A stretch of 38,528 nucleotides of DNA, taken from a bacterium. Lineage in GTDB: Bacteria > Patescibacteriota > Minisyncoccia > Minisyncoccales > RBG-13-42-11. The stretch spans positions 1-38,528 of the forward strand of contig JAUSLA010000046.1 of NCBI GenBank assembly GCA_030646565.1, in the 5' to 3' direction. Position numbers and translations under genes: made by a program. Shown piece after piece: positions 7,785 to 15,526 of the stretch; within the stretch, counting starts at the first letter, position 1, and each line of letters starts with the position of its first letter. The notes under the pieces were generated by a model. It had not been told where the DNA came from. It made no database searches and saw only the letters and a list, made by a program, of their open reading frames with translations.

Positions 7785-9073
7785 TTTTCAATAACGCGTT
7801 TAATGTTTAACGTCCCCAATTTTTCGCCCTCAATAAAACCCTGCATAGCGGCCTCTGCCAAATATCCCTGCTCCAGCCAGTCAAAAAGCCACTGCTCTAC
7901 ATGACTGGGATCTTCTTGCAACAATCCAAAACCGGATTTCACAAGCCATCTTTTGTTAAATTCTTCTTGAGAGCCAATGGTCGGGGCAATAATTATCGGC
8001 AGACCCAAGGCGGAATAAAAAGAAAGCTCTGACGGTTTTGTCCATAAAATATCCGTTGTTCTTAAGGCCTGATTAAATTTCTGAAAGTATTTTTCAAAAT
8101 CTTTTTCAAAGAGGATTTCAATGTTTTCAGCATTCTTTAATCCTAACCCTTGGATATTCTTTTCAAAATACCTTCTTGTTTTCTCTTTAACTCCAACCGA
8201 AAAAATTATCTTAATTTCTCTTAGCTTTATCTTTCGTTTCAAACATTTCAGGATTTTAACTCCGATTTCTTTTTGGGCGCCGGCCCCGCCAACAGAAAAC
8301 ATTAATGTTAAGGGATGGTTTGACGATGAGGGCAGCTTGCCAAGATATTTTTTGATAAGGAGCTCGTAATAATAGTTATACCTTTGCTTGGGATCAAGAT
8401 TTAAAAGCCTGTGACCCAAATCTTCCTTCAGGATTTCCATATTTTTTCCGCCAATGTTTTCCATGGGCAGAGGATAACCGGTAAAAAATATATTTCGGGG
8501 TTTTATCCCGTAAAGCTGCAATCTCTCGGCAACTCTTTCGGTAGGAACAAAATATTTTATTCTGCTTAATTTTGGATTTAAAGATGCCCAAGCTCGGGCA
8601 ATGTCCGTATCGCAGACAATACAAAAAATATCTCCGGGATATTTAAAATGTTCTGCCATAAAAGCCGGGGTAAAAAAGGTGCTTACCAGAGGAGGACACC
8701 CTTCTTGTCCTGAACCACGTCGAAGGGTTTCAATCAAATCCTTTCCCCAGCCGTTCTCAATCATAGAAAAAATTTGCTTTAACTGAAAATTGGATTCAGA
8801 TAAATCTCTTTTTGGATAAAAGCTAAGTATCTTTTGAAACCGATCAAAGACGAAAAAAACAAACTCGCCGATTAAAGAAATTCTTTTAAAATTTGAAATA
8901 AATTCATAAAATATTCTGGTTGTTTCCCAAATTTTCCTGTCTTTTTCGGGAATGCCAAGATAATCATTGGCATTAATAATTTCTCCGTTAAAAGCTAAAT
9001 ATTTCAAAGGAAAAGCCGTCCTTTGATGTCCGTAGCCCATATTTACCGATATTATCCAAGCTTCTTTTGCCAT
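7772..9073 (-). CDS. GT-B glycosyltransferase, MGDG-synthase/MurG-like
   Basis: 433 residues. The N-terminus MAKEAWIISVNMGYGHQRTA carries the GxGH(xxx)A glycine loop of MurG and monogalactosyl-diacylglycerol synthase families. The C-terminal half has MFSVGGAGAQKEIG and the nucleotide-sugar region WTKPSELSFYSALGLPIIIAP. A lipid or polyprenyl acceptor is likely by family analogy. Residues about 115-129 (LRRGSGQEGCPP) come from an inserted repeat in frame, between helices before the domain linker. The start lies just after a repeat cluster and has no SD. Confidence 0.8.
   Translation of the reverse strand: MAKEAWIISVNMGYGHQRTAFPLKYLAFNGEIINANDYLGIPEKDRKIWETTRIFYEFISNFKRISLIGEFVFFVFDRFQKILSFYPKRDLSESNFQLKQIFSMIENGWGKDLIETLRRGSGQEGCPPLVSTFFTPAFMAEHFKYPGDIFCIVCDTDIARAWASLNPKLSRIKYFVPTERVAERLQLYGIKPRNIFFTGYPLPMENIGGKNMEILKEDLGHRLLNLDPKQRYNYYYELLIKKYLGKLPSSSNHPLTLMFSVGGAGAQKEIGVKILKCLKRKIKLREIKIIFSVGVKEKTRRYFEKNIQGLGLKNAENIEILFEKDFEKYFQKFNQALRTTDILWTKPSELSFYSALGLPIIIAPTIGSQEEFNKRWLVKSGFGLLQEDPSHVEQWLFDWLEQGYLAEAAMQGFIEGEKLGTLNIKRVIEKCSG
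8688..8730. repeat. in-frame repeat insertion encoding an LR-x-GSGQ peptide
   Basis: Inside the GT-B gene. Hairpin ends CCCTTC and GAAGGG enclose TTGTCCTGAACCACGTC. On the coding strand it reads ETLRRGSGQE. The same type of peptide appears in YbeY (LRSGQGL) and IorA (LRLGSGQA). Confidence 0.7.
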
Positions 9074-9074
9074 T

Positions 9075-9177
9075 TACCGAGTTCCGCGAAGCGCGAAGAA
9101 CGTTCGTTCTTCTTCCACCCTTCGCTACGCTCGGGTGCGGGACGAAGGTGAAGACGAGGACGAAGTTCTCGTCGCCT
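9075..9177. repeat. head-to-head palindromic repeat cluster between comEC and the GT-B gene
   Basis: Two units in opposite orientation. The first has inner stem AAGAACG/CGTTCTT followed by CCACCCTTCGCTACGCTCGG. The second has GACGAGGAC/GTTCTCGTC with one G-U pair. The partial outer hairpin TTCCGCGAAGCG starts the cluster. Confidence 0.85.
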
Positions 9178-9195
9178 TTCTATTTTAGCAGAATT

Positions 9196-10782
9196 TTAGT
9201 ATTTCAGAAACTTTAGTTTTTGGCTTTTTTGGAGCCGCCAAAATATAAACCCAAGAATGAAATAAGAAATTAAAAGAAATCCCCAATGAACGTTTGCCAG
9301 ATGCAGAGCGGCGTAGGGAATTTTGGAGAAAAAATCAATTACTTTTACAATATAGGTTAAGGAAAACCAGACGGGCACAGAAAAAATAATCCCCAATGGC
9401 TGAAAAACCATTCCCGTAAAACCGAAAAGAAAAATCAAAATGGTGACTGGCGCCAAAAAAGGAACAATCAGAATGTTAGCAACAGGAGAAAGCAAAGAAA
9501 TGAAGCCAAAATTATAAATTAAAATCGGAATAGTAAAAATTTGAGCTGATAGGGTAGCCGCTAAGGTTGCCCTTAAAGGGAAAATTTTTGGATTGGGAAG
9601 ATATTTAAGGAAACTTGTGATAGTTGGCTGCCAATAAATAATTCCTAAAATTGCCAGAAAAGAAAGCTGAAAACCAATATCCAATCTCAATAAAAGAGGA
9701 TTTATCAGCAGCATTAAAAAAGCGGCGAAAATAACTGCCCGGGAAGCGGATGATAATCTGCCAAAATATTGCGCCGCGAGCACAATGCCGGCCATAATTC
9801 CCGCCCTTACTGCCGAAGCCGGAGCGCCTATCATTAAAATATATAAAGCGAGCAATAGCGCGGCAAGATAAAAGGCCTGCTGCCGCCACAAGCCCAAAGA
9901 AAGCAGAAAAACCAAAATTAGAGAGGCAATAATCGTAATGTTCATTCCGGAGACCGCCGCAATGTGCCTGGTGCCGGTAAGATTTAGCTTGTCTTTCCAT
10001 TCCTTGGAAATGTTATTTTCATCGCCAAAAACTAAGGCCTCCAATAGCCCTTCCTGGGGAGGCGAAATAAAAGCGCTTGCAACTTCTTGAAACTTCTTTT
10101 TAAAATTTAAAACATTCGCATATATTATTGATATCGGATATTGATAATTTCCTCTCTCTAACGGTTCAATTTTCGGCCAACTCATAACCGAATAAATTCC
10201 GTCTTTTTTAAGATAATTTCTATAGTCGAAGAACGTTCGTTCTTCTTCATCCTTCGCTACGCTCGGGTAATTGAAACTTTGGCTTCGACTGAGCTCAGCC
10301 GAATGTCCAAATATAGGCGGGGATTCCAATTTTCCTGTAATTCTTAATTTGTCTCCATATTGATATTCCGGATATAGAGAAGCTGTCACTAAAATCTTTC
10401 CATTGACGCTATCTGAACCTTCCTCATAGTTTTCAATATCTTCTGGTTGAATTATTAATCCCACGCTCTTTCCTCTGATATCCGGCTCGGCTATTACAAT
10501 CCCGACCAAGCTAATAATTTCTTCTTTATTGTTTAGCCAGCTTAATTCAGAATTAATGCTTTGGGCTTCGAATGTCTGATAACGCCAAATTCCGGCCAAA
10601 AAAAATAACAAACAGAATCCAGTAACTGTTATTCTTTTATATCTCCATAAAACAGAAATTAGCAAGACCCCAAAAATTAAAAAACCCAGCATTGCAAGCT
10701 GAGAAATACGCATAAGTGGACCGAGAAATACGCCTCCGACAAAAGATAAACAGAGGCATATTAATATTTTTGAATAAGACAT
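9196..10782 (-). CDS. comEC: ComEC/Rec2-family competence membrane protein, without hydrolase domain
   Basis: 528 residues from the ATG at 10780-10782 (an in-frame TTG lies 6 nt upstream). N-terminal helices and an OB-like DUF4131 segment (about 50-220) precede the ComEC competence core with the hallmark GTRHIAAVSGMNITIIASL and ASAVRAGIMAG. The core forms the inner-membrane channel for incoming single-stranded DNA. It ends after the helices; the metallo-beta-lactamase domain of longer ComEC proteins is absent, as in many short homologues. Residues about 161-187 (ELSRSQSF ... EEERTFFD) derive from two palindromic repeats inserted in frame. dprA lies in the same window, consistent with natural uptake. 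Confidence 0.9.
   Translation of the reverse strand: MSYSKILICLCLSFVGGVFLGPLMRISQLAMLGFLIFGVLLISVLWRYKRITVTGFCLLFFLAGIWRYQTFEAQSINSELSWLNNKEEIISLVGIVIAEPDIRGKSVGLIIQPEDIENYEEGSDSVNGKILVTASLYPEYQYGDKLRITGKLESPPIFGHSAELSRSQSFNYPSVAKDEEERTFFDYRNYLKKDGIYSVMSWPKIEPLERGNYQYPISIIYANVLNFKKKFQEVASAFISPPQEGLLEALVFGDENNISKEWKDKLNLTGTRHIAAVSGMNITIIASLILVFLLSLGLWRQQAFYLAALLLALYILMIGAPASAVRAGIMAGIVLAAQYFGRLSSASRAVIFAAFLMLLINPLLLRLDIGFQLSFLAILGIIYWQPTITSFLKYLPNPKIFPLRATLAATLSAQIFTIPILIYNFGFISLLSPVANILIVPFLAPVTILIFLFGFTGMVFQPLGIIFSVPVWFSLTYIVKVIDFFSKIPYAALHLANVHWGFLLISYFILGFIFWRLQKSQKLKFLKY
10224..10300. repeat. palindromic repeats in frame within comEC
   Basis: 10224-10268 is a full reverse unit: AGTCG, inner stem AAGAACG/CGTTCTT, then CATCCTTCGCTACGCTCGGG. 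10281-10300 is GGCTTCGACTGAGCTCAGCC, a near-palindrome related to the second motif type. Together they add about 26 codons without breaking the frame. Confidence 0.8.
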
Positions 10783-10888
10783 AGTCAAAGAGAACTTCGT
10801 TCACCCGAGCCACAGGCGACGAGTGGAAAAGAACACGAATGTGTTCTTTGACTCTTCTTCACTTTCGTCCGCCAGAGGCGGACTCAGT
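10783..10888. repeat. palindromic repeat cluster upstream of comEC
   Basis: A short unit (AGTCAAAGAGAACTTCGTTC) abuts the comEC ATG. Next comes a full unit with inner stem AAGAACAC/GTGTTCTT (loop GAAT), then the outer hairpin GTCCGCC-AGA-GGCGGAC. It fills the gap to the small membrane protein gene. Confidence 0.85.
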
Positions 10889-10890
10889 AA

Positions 10891-11169
10891 CTAACGTATG
10901 CCGGCGAGCAAGCTTATACCCCCTTTCAGGCCAATCAATGCGGCAAAACCGAGCAAAAGGAATGTTGGCAACGAATAATAGATGCTTAAAACAAGCAAAA
11001 GTCCGGCTATAATATCCATCCAGCTTCCGACATCGGCTATAAACATTATCGCCTTTATCAATAGATAAACGGCGAATAAAAATATTACCGCGTTGGGAAT
11101 TGGAACGTTATAAAATCCTCTCACTAAAAGCAAAGCCGAAATTAAATCGGCAATTCCTAAAATTAACAT
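10891..11169 (-). CDS. small integral membrane protein, unknown function
   Basis: 92 residues, almost wholly hydrophobic, with three or four membrane helices (about 1-20, 26-45, 50-65, 68-88) and few charged residues. NVPIPNAVIFLFAVYLLIKA is the most distinctive stretch. The gene starts 2 nt after the ftsZ stop, so it is co-transcribed with ftsZ and may belong to the envelope or division functions of the operon. I recognise no named family. Confidence 0.65.
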   Translation of the reverse strand: MLILGIADLISALLLVRGFYNVPIPNAVIFLFAVYLLIKAIMFIADVGSWMDIIAGLLLVLSIYYSLPTFLLLGFAALIGLKGGISLLAGIR

Positions 11170-11171
11170 TT

Positions 11172-12101
11172 TTAAAATCCCGTAGCAATGACGGTTACCT
11201 TAATTTCTCCTTTTTTCAGTTTTTCGTCTTGCACCGCGCCAAAAATTATTTTTGCATCCGGATTGACTTCTTGATTAATAATTTTGGCCACCGTATCAAT
11301 TTCAGACAAGCTTATGTCTTTTCCGCCGGAAACATTAAATAAAACTCCTTTGGCCCCTTTTGGCGAAATATCCAGTAAGGGAGAATTAATTGCAGCCATT
11401 GCCGCTTTTTCCGCTCTGCCCTCGCCCCGGGCCCTTCCGACTCCAAAAAGAGCGGAGCCCGCGTTTACCATTATGGCTTTTACGTCGGCGAAATCAACAT
11501 TGATAATGCCCGGAAGCAAAATCAAATCAGAAATTCCCTGCACCGCCTGGCGTAAAATATCATCGCAAACCCAAAAAGCATTTATCAAAGATATGCTTGG
11601 GTCCAAGGTGGAAAGAAGTTTATTATTGGAAATAATAATTACGGTATCAACTTTTTCTTTTAATCTTTTAATTCCATTCTCGGCGATTCTTTCTCTAGCC
11701 AGCCCTTCAAAAGAAAACGGCTTTGTGACTACGGCCAAAGTCAAGGCGCCCGTTTCTTTAGCTACTTCAGCAATAATAGGGCTAGCTCCACTCCCTGTAC
11801 CTCCGCCCATGCCACACGTAATAAAAATTACATCTGAACCCTTCAAAGCGTCTGCTATATCTTGACGGTTTTCCAAAGCCGATTTCCTGCCAACTTCGGG
11901 ATCCATTCCGGCTCCCAACCCTTGGGTAATTTCAACGCCAATTCTCAATTTCACATCGGCCCTGGCTTTCGCAAGGTCTTGGGCATCCGTATTAATGGCA
12001 ATTAATTCTATGCCTTCAATGTTGCATCTTGCTATTCTTGAAACAGCGTTCAAACCGGACCCTCCCACCCCGACAACTTTTATTTTTGTTAAATTTGTCA
12101 T
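11172..12101 (-). CDS. ftsZ: cell division GTPase FtsZ, lacking the C-terminal tail
   Basis: 309 residues. Forms the cytokinetic ring. Signatures: VVGVGGSGLNAV near the start, tubulin GTP-binding loop GMGGGTGSG (97-105), and the T7 catalytic loop NVDFADVKAIM (201-211). The protein stops right after the C-terminal globular domain (KVTVIATGF). The variable linker and the conserved peptide that binds FtsA/ZipA are missing, although ftsA lies immediately upstream and overlaps by 4 nt (ATGA). How the filament is tied to the membrane is therefore open. No SD; translation is probably coupled to ftsA. Confidence 0.95.
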   Translation of the reverse strand: MTNLTKIKVVGVGGSGLNAVSRIARCNIEGIELIAINTDAQDLAKARADVKLRIGVEITQGLGAGMDPEVGRKSALENRQDIADALKGSDVIFITCGMGGGTGSGASPIIAEVAKETGALTLAVVTKPFSFEGLARERIAENGIKRLKEKVDTVIIISNNKLLSTLDPSISLINAFWVCDDILRQAVQGISDLILLPGIINVDFADVKAIMVNAGSALFGVGRARGEGRAEKAAMAAINSPLLDISPKGAKGVLFNVSGGKDISLSEIDTVAKIINQEVNPDAKIIFGAVQDEKLKKGEIKVTVIATGF

Positions 12102-13327
12102 AAAGAAAAACTTCTGAATATCTTTTTAATTGCGTTCCCGAATTTTCCCTTAAACGCAGCTAAGGAATCTCCCCCGAAAGAAGATTCTTTTTCCGCACCG
12201 GCTCCCCTTAAAACTAAACCGCAAGCTGTACTAAAACTTAAATCATCTTCCAGGCCTGTAAAATTATACGGCTTTCCAATCCGACAATGCAACTTTAAAT
12301 CTTTTTGGGCAAACTCCACTATTTTGGGAAGCTTTGACCCTCCTCCTGTCAAAACTATGCCGGCGGGCAGCAGTTCGTATTTTTGAATTTTCTTTAACTC
12401 CTTTTTTACTTCCTCAAAAATCTCTTCAACCCTGGCTGTAATAATTTTTGTTAATGTTTTCTGGGAAAGAATTAAATCCTCTTCGCCTTCTGTCTCCGTT
12501 TCAATTCTTTCTTTTTTGTCCTTTCCTTTGAAAACGCAGCATCCCCGCTCAATTTTTATCCTTTCTGCCGTGTCAATATCAGTTTTCAAGCCTATGGCAA
12601 TGTCGTTTGTGATATTTGAAGAGCCGATTGGGAAAATAGCCAGATGGACTAAATCACCGTCCTCAAAAACAGAAAGTTCCGTAGTGCCAGCTCCAATATC
12701 CAATAGAGCTACTCCTATTTCTTGCTGACGCGGTGTCAAAACGGCTAAAGAACTGGCTAAGGGAGAGGGAACGATATCTAAAATCTGAAGGTCGGAGCTT
12801 AAAACCGTTTGGGTCAAATTATTTTTGTAAGGAGAAAAGCCTGCCAAAACCAAAACCTCCGTTTCTAATCTTACTCCCTGCATGCCAACTACTTCTTTTA
12901 TTCTACTCTGACCGTCAACCGCGAATTCTTTTGGAAAAATATCTAAAATTTCGTTATTAGAAGGCAAGGAAAATGTCTGGGCGGCCTGGATGACCCTTTC
13001 TACGTCTTCTTTTGAAACTTTCTTGTCTGCCCTAGAAACAGCCACGGTGCCGTGGGAATAAGTTGTGAAAATATGACTGCCTCCGATATTGACGTGAACA
13101 GAATCAATTTTCTGGCCGGTTTCCGCTCTAACCCTTAAAAGAAGCGACTGTAAAATTTTTGCCGTTTTTTCTATATCAATTATCACGCCCCTCCTCACGC
13201 CAAAAGACGGCTCTTTTCCCTGCCAGATTACTTCAAGATTTAATTCGCCGTTTCTTTTGGAGGCGACCAGCATTTTAATCGAGCTTGTCCCGATATCTAA
13301 ACCGGTAATAATAGTTGGCTTTGCCAT
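12098..13327 (-). CDS. ftsA: cell division protein FtsA (actin-like)
   Basis: 409 residues. Phosphate-1 motif GLDIGTSSIKMLVA at the start, a 1C-like domain about 85-165, second phosphate motif LLDIGAGTTELSVFE and adenosine motif PAGIVLTGGGSKLP. The C-terminus ends in a basic amphipathic stretch (KFGNAIKKIFRSFSL), the usual membrane-targeting helix. It anchors FtsZ filaments and recruits later division proteins. An insertion rich in Lys and Glu (about 255-280, KKERIETETEGEEDL) is unremarkable. It begins 4 nt after ybeY and overlaps ftsZ by 4 nt. Confidence 0.93.
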   Translation of the reverse strand: MAKPTIITGLDIGTSSIKMLVASKRNGELNLEVIWQGKEPSFGVRRGVIIDIEKTAKILQSLLLRVRAETGQKIDSVHVNIGGSHIFTTYSHGTVAVSRADKKVSKEDVERVIQAAQTFSLPSNNEILDIFPKEFAVDGQSRIKEVVGMQGVRLETEVLVLAGFSPYKNNLTQTVLSSDLQILDIVPSPLASSLAVLTPRQQEIGVALLDIGAGTTELSVFEDGDLVHLAIFPIGSSNITNDIAIGLKTDIDTAERIKIERGCCVFKGKDKKERIETETEGEEDLILSQKTLTKIITARVEEIFEEVKKELKKIQKYELLPAGIVLTGGGSKLPKIVEFAQKDLKLHCRIGKPYNFTGLEDDLSFSTACGLVLRGAGAEKESSFGGDSLAAFKGKFGNAIKKIFRSFSL

Positions 13328-13331
13328 AAAT

Positions 13332-13946
13332 TTATACTTGCGATAAATAGCATTCTTCTTTCTTTTTCATTATTTTTTCTTCTTTTTCGCTCCTTTCGTG
13401 GTCATATCCAAAAAGGTGTAAAGTCCCGTGGATTAAAACCTTGGCTAATTCTTTATTATACGTTAAACCGAATTTTTTTGCATTTTTTCTAACCTCTCTC
13501 AAGCAAATTACTATTTCGCCCAATCCCTGACCCGAGCGAAGCGAAGGGTGAGCAACCTTAAACTTTTCCCACCCGCTTGGCGGGTACCCGACTTTTGATT
13601 CCGGAAAAGCCAAAACGTCTGTCGCCCGATTTTTATTTCTGTATTTTTTATTCAACTCCCTTATTCTTCCCTGTCCCACCAAAGCGATGGATAAACCAGC
13701 TTTTTCTTTTACCGAGTCCCGCACCGAGCCTCCAAGGGAAGCGAAGGTGGAAAAGAGGACGCAGTCCTCTTTGACGGGACGAGTCGAAGAGCATCCGCTC
13801 TTCTCCACCCTTCGCCTATCGGCTCGGGTAGCTGGAGACGAAAACTTAGTCCTCGTCGCCTTTTCTCCCTTCAATACAATGTTTGTAGTTTTTTCCAAAA
13901 ATTTTTCATCAACGATATTAGTAGTTAAATTATTAATTTCAATCAT
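13332..13946 (-). CDS. ybeY: endoribonuclease YbeY with two repeat-derived in-frame insertions
   Basis: 204 residues against a family norm of about 150. YbeY is a zinc-dependent RNase for 16S rRNA 3'-end processing and ribosome quality control. The zinc motif HGTLHLFGYDHERSEKEE is intact (His173, His177, His183), as are RELNKKYRNKNRATDVLAFPE and GEIVIC. Residues about 29-79 and 119-141 are read through palindromic repeats (13711-13860 and 13526-13591), which explains the extra ~70 residues. Both insertions keep the frame and lie away from the zinc site. It is the first gene of a ybeY-ftsA-ftsZ run. Confidence 0.9.
   Translation of the reverse strand: MIEINNLTTNIVDEKFLEKTTNIVLKGEKATRTKFSSPATRADRRRVEKSGCSSTRPVKEDCVLFSTFASLGGSVRDSVKEKAGLSIALVGQGRIRELNKKYRNKNRATDVLAFPESKVGYPPSGWEKFKVAHPSLRSGQGLGEIVICLREVRKNAKKFGLTYNKELAKVLIHGTLHLFGYDHERSEKEEKIMKKKEECYLSQV
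13526..13591. repeat. palindromic repeats in frame within ybeY (3' insertion)
   Basis: CCCGAGCGAAGCGAAGGGT (partial unit with the LRSGQ-type peptide on the coding strand) and the hairpin CCCGCTTGGCGGG. Together they encode residues about 119-141. Confidence 0.8.
13711..13860. repeat. three palindromic repeat units in frame within ybeY (5' insertion)
   Basis: 150 nt, hence 50 codons. First unit inner stem AAGAGGAC/GTCCTCTT (loop GCA). The second, inverted, has GAAGAGC/GCTCTTC (loop ATCC). The third fragment is GACGAAAAC/GTCCTCGTC with two mismatches. Outer motifs TCCACCCTTCG and GGCTCGGGTA are present. Confidence 0.85.
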
Positions 13947-13950
13947 TATT

Positions 13951-14673
13951 TTATTTTAAAAACTTAAAAGTGGAGAGGATTGTATCATATTGCGACACCG
14001 CTTTTTCCACTTCCTTGTCAGGGTAGACTCCCTTGCGTAATTCTTCCCCTCTTCCATTGTTTTTCTCAACATCAACGGTACGATATCTTAAAGACGTGAG
14101 CTCCTCCTTAAAATAGGGTTCTATTGGCAGTCTTGTCAATAACTTTATCCCAACATCATTTATGAAAAAATCCGTTTCGATGTAATAAGAACCACCGGGG
14201 ACATCATAACCTATAGTTTGAATTGCCTTTCTACCATCTATTTCCAAAAATTTCCATCCCGCCAAATATCCAGGAGGCAAAATGCCTTTTTCAATATTCT
14301 CCTTATGTTTCACAAAGTTCTCCTTTGTGCTAATTTCCACTCCTATTCCTTGGGAAACATACTCTTTTTCTGTCGGTAATTCATTGTAGTCAATAAGCAC
14401 CAGGCACAGGTTGCCGTCCCAACAAATATCATTTTTCATCCAATCTTTTGGGTGTCTAAATTCAAACTGATATTTATCATTTTTATAAATCTTCCAATCA
14501 GCCGTTTCTTCTTTTGGGGAAAAAATAACACCAAAAGTTTTAACTTCCTCTTCTGGTATCCACCTCTGCTGTAAAACTATAACCCCTCCGGCAACGAGAA
14601 TGACTATAATAATAATGAGAATGCCTACCGGAGTGGAAATTCCTTTGTTAAGGATTTTGTTTTGGTTGTTCAT
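13951..14673 (-). CDS. single-pass anchored protein of unknown function
   Basis: 240 residues. Residues about 15-35 (VGILIIIIVILVAGGVIVL) are one membrane segment; the rest is a soluble, outward-facing domain. YKNDKYQFEFRHPKDWMKN resembles the opening of PsbP-like or similar exported domains seen in many anchored CPR proteins, but the match is too weak for a name. The gene ends 4 nt before ybeY on the same strand. Confidence 0.6.
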   Translation of the reverse strand: MNNQNKILNKGISTPVGILIIIIVILVAGGVIVLQQRWIPEEEVKTFGVIFSPKEETADWKIYKNDKYQFEFRHPKDWMKNDICWDGNLCLVLIDYNELPTEKEYVSQGIGVEISTKENFVKHKENIEKGILPPGYLAGWKFLEIDGRKAIQTIGYDVPGGSYYIETDFFINDVGIKLLTRLPIEPYFKEELTSLRYRTVDVEKNNGRGEELRKGVYPDKEVEKAVSQYDTILSTFKFLK

Positions 14674-14701
14674 AAAGCGAAGATTTAAAAAGTTTGTTGA
14701 A

Positions 14702-15055
14702 TTATATTATTCGTATTTTTCCTTCTTGGAGAACAACTAATCTATTTTTAATTTTATTTAATTTTATTTCCTTAAGAAAAGGCGCAAGATGAATAATTAC
14801 GTTCTGGGGAGATTGATCTCTCAATCTTAATAAAATAACCCCACTATGGGGTAGGTGTGGTTGACGAATTAAATTGCCAAAATCCTTATCGTGAGTAAGA
14901 ATAATTCGTTTTTCTTTTTGGGCCAATTTAAGAATTGACGCATCTGAAGCTCCAGACAACTTTTCTTCATAAATACTTAAGACATCAAATTTTTCCTTTC
15001 TTAAAGCGTCAACCACTCTCGGGGCGATATTTTCATCCGCCAAAAACTTAAACAT
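14702..15055 (-). CDS. DUF5615 PIN-like protein, probable toxin of a toxin-antitoxin pair
   Basis: 117 residues. MFKFLADENIAPRVVDALR carries the first acidic residue (Asp) typical of PIN-like folds, and RIILTHDKDFGNL carries the THDKDF signature of DUF5615 proteins. These are thought to be RNases paired with DUF433 antitoxins. The DUF433 gene ends 3 nt upstream, which strongly supports the pair. Target RNA unknown. Confidence 0.85.
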   Translation of the reverse strand: MFKFLADENIAPRVVDALRKEKFDVLSIYEEKLSGASDASILKLAQKEKRIILTHDKDFGNLIRQPHLPHSGVILLRLRDQSPQNVIIHLAPFLKEIKLNKIKNRLVVLQEGKIRII

Positions 15056-15058
15056 ACA

Positions 15059-15277
15059 CTAAACAAATATAAGCTCTTCCCTCTTAATGGTTTTTGCCGC
15101 ATAATCCAAAGCGGCCAAAATATCTCTCTTCGTCAACTGCGGATATTCCCTTACAATCTCTTCGGGCGCCATCCCGGAAGCCAAAAGCTCCAAAATAAAC
15201 TCAACAGAAATTCTGGTTCCTTTAATTATGGGTTTACCGCCAAATATTTTTGTATTGTAAGTGATACGATTATCCAT
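15059..15277 (-). CDS. DUF433 antitoxin-like DNA-binding protein
   Basis: 72 residues, usual length. FGGKPIIKGTRISVEFILELLASGM is DUF433's core (seen here as GGKPIIKGTRISV then ILELLASGM), followed by a VREYPQLTKRDILAALDYAA helix-turn-helix-like segment. It is the likely antitoxin and autorepressor for the DUF5615 gene directly downstream. It heads the pair, as usual for antitoxins. No clear promoter was recognised in the 146 nt upstream. Confidence 0.85.
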   Translation of the reverse strand: MDNRITYNTKIFGGKPIIKGTRISVEFILELLASGMAPEEIVREYPQLTKRDILAALDYAAKTIKREELIFV

Positions 15278-15423
15278 AATTTTATTTTAACAAATTTAGA
15301 AGGAAAATCAAATTATATGACTCCGTCTGCCTTATGGTTGTCGAAACGTCTTTATTCCAAAAACTGAAAAGTGGAAAGCGCCTAATGAATTATTCCTTCT
15401 GAAATTTTATTTAGAAATCTATG

Positions 15424-15526
15424 TAGGCGATGAAAACTATGTTTTCATCTTCACCTTCGTCCCGCACCAGAGCATAACAAAGGATGGAAAAAGAACGAAC
15501 GTTCTTCACGCAAAGCGGGACTCGGT
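15424..15526. repeat. palindromic repeat pair at the 3' end of yqeY
   Basis: A reverse unit with inner stem GATGAAAAC/GTTTTCATC (loop TAT) followed by TTCACCTTCGTCCCGC. Then a forward unit with AAGAACG/CGTTCTT (loop AA) and CGCAAAGCGGGACTCGG. The second unit supplies the final residues and stop of yqeY. The stretch 15278-15423 before it shows nothing recognisable. Confidence 0.85.

Noticed and set aside
11284..11865. Plus-strand frame of 193 codons
   Set aside because: Opposite-strand shadow of ftsZ; composition is the mirror of a known gene.
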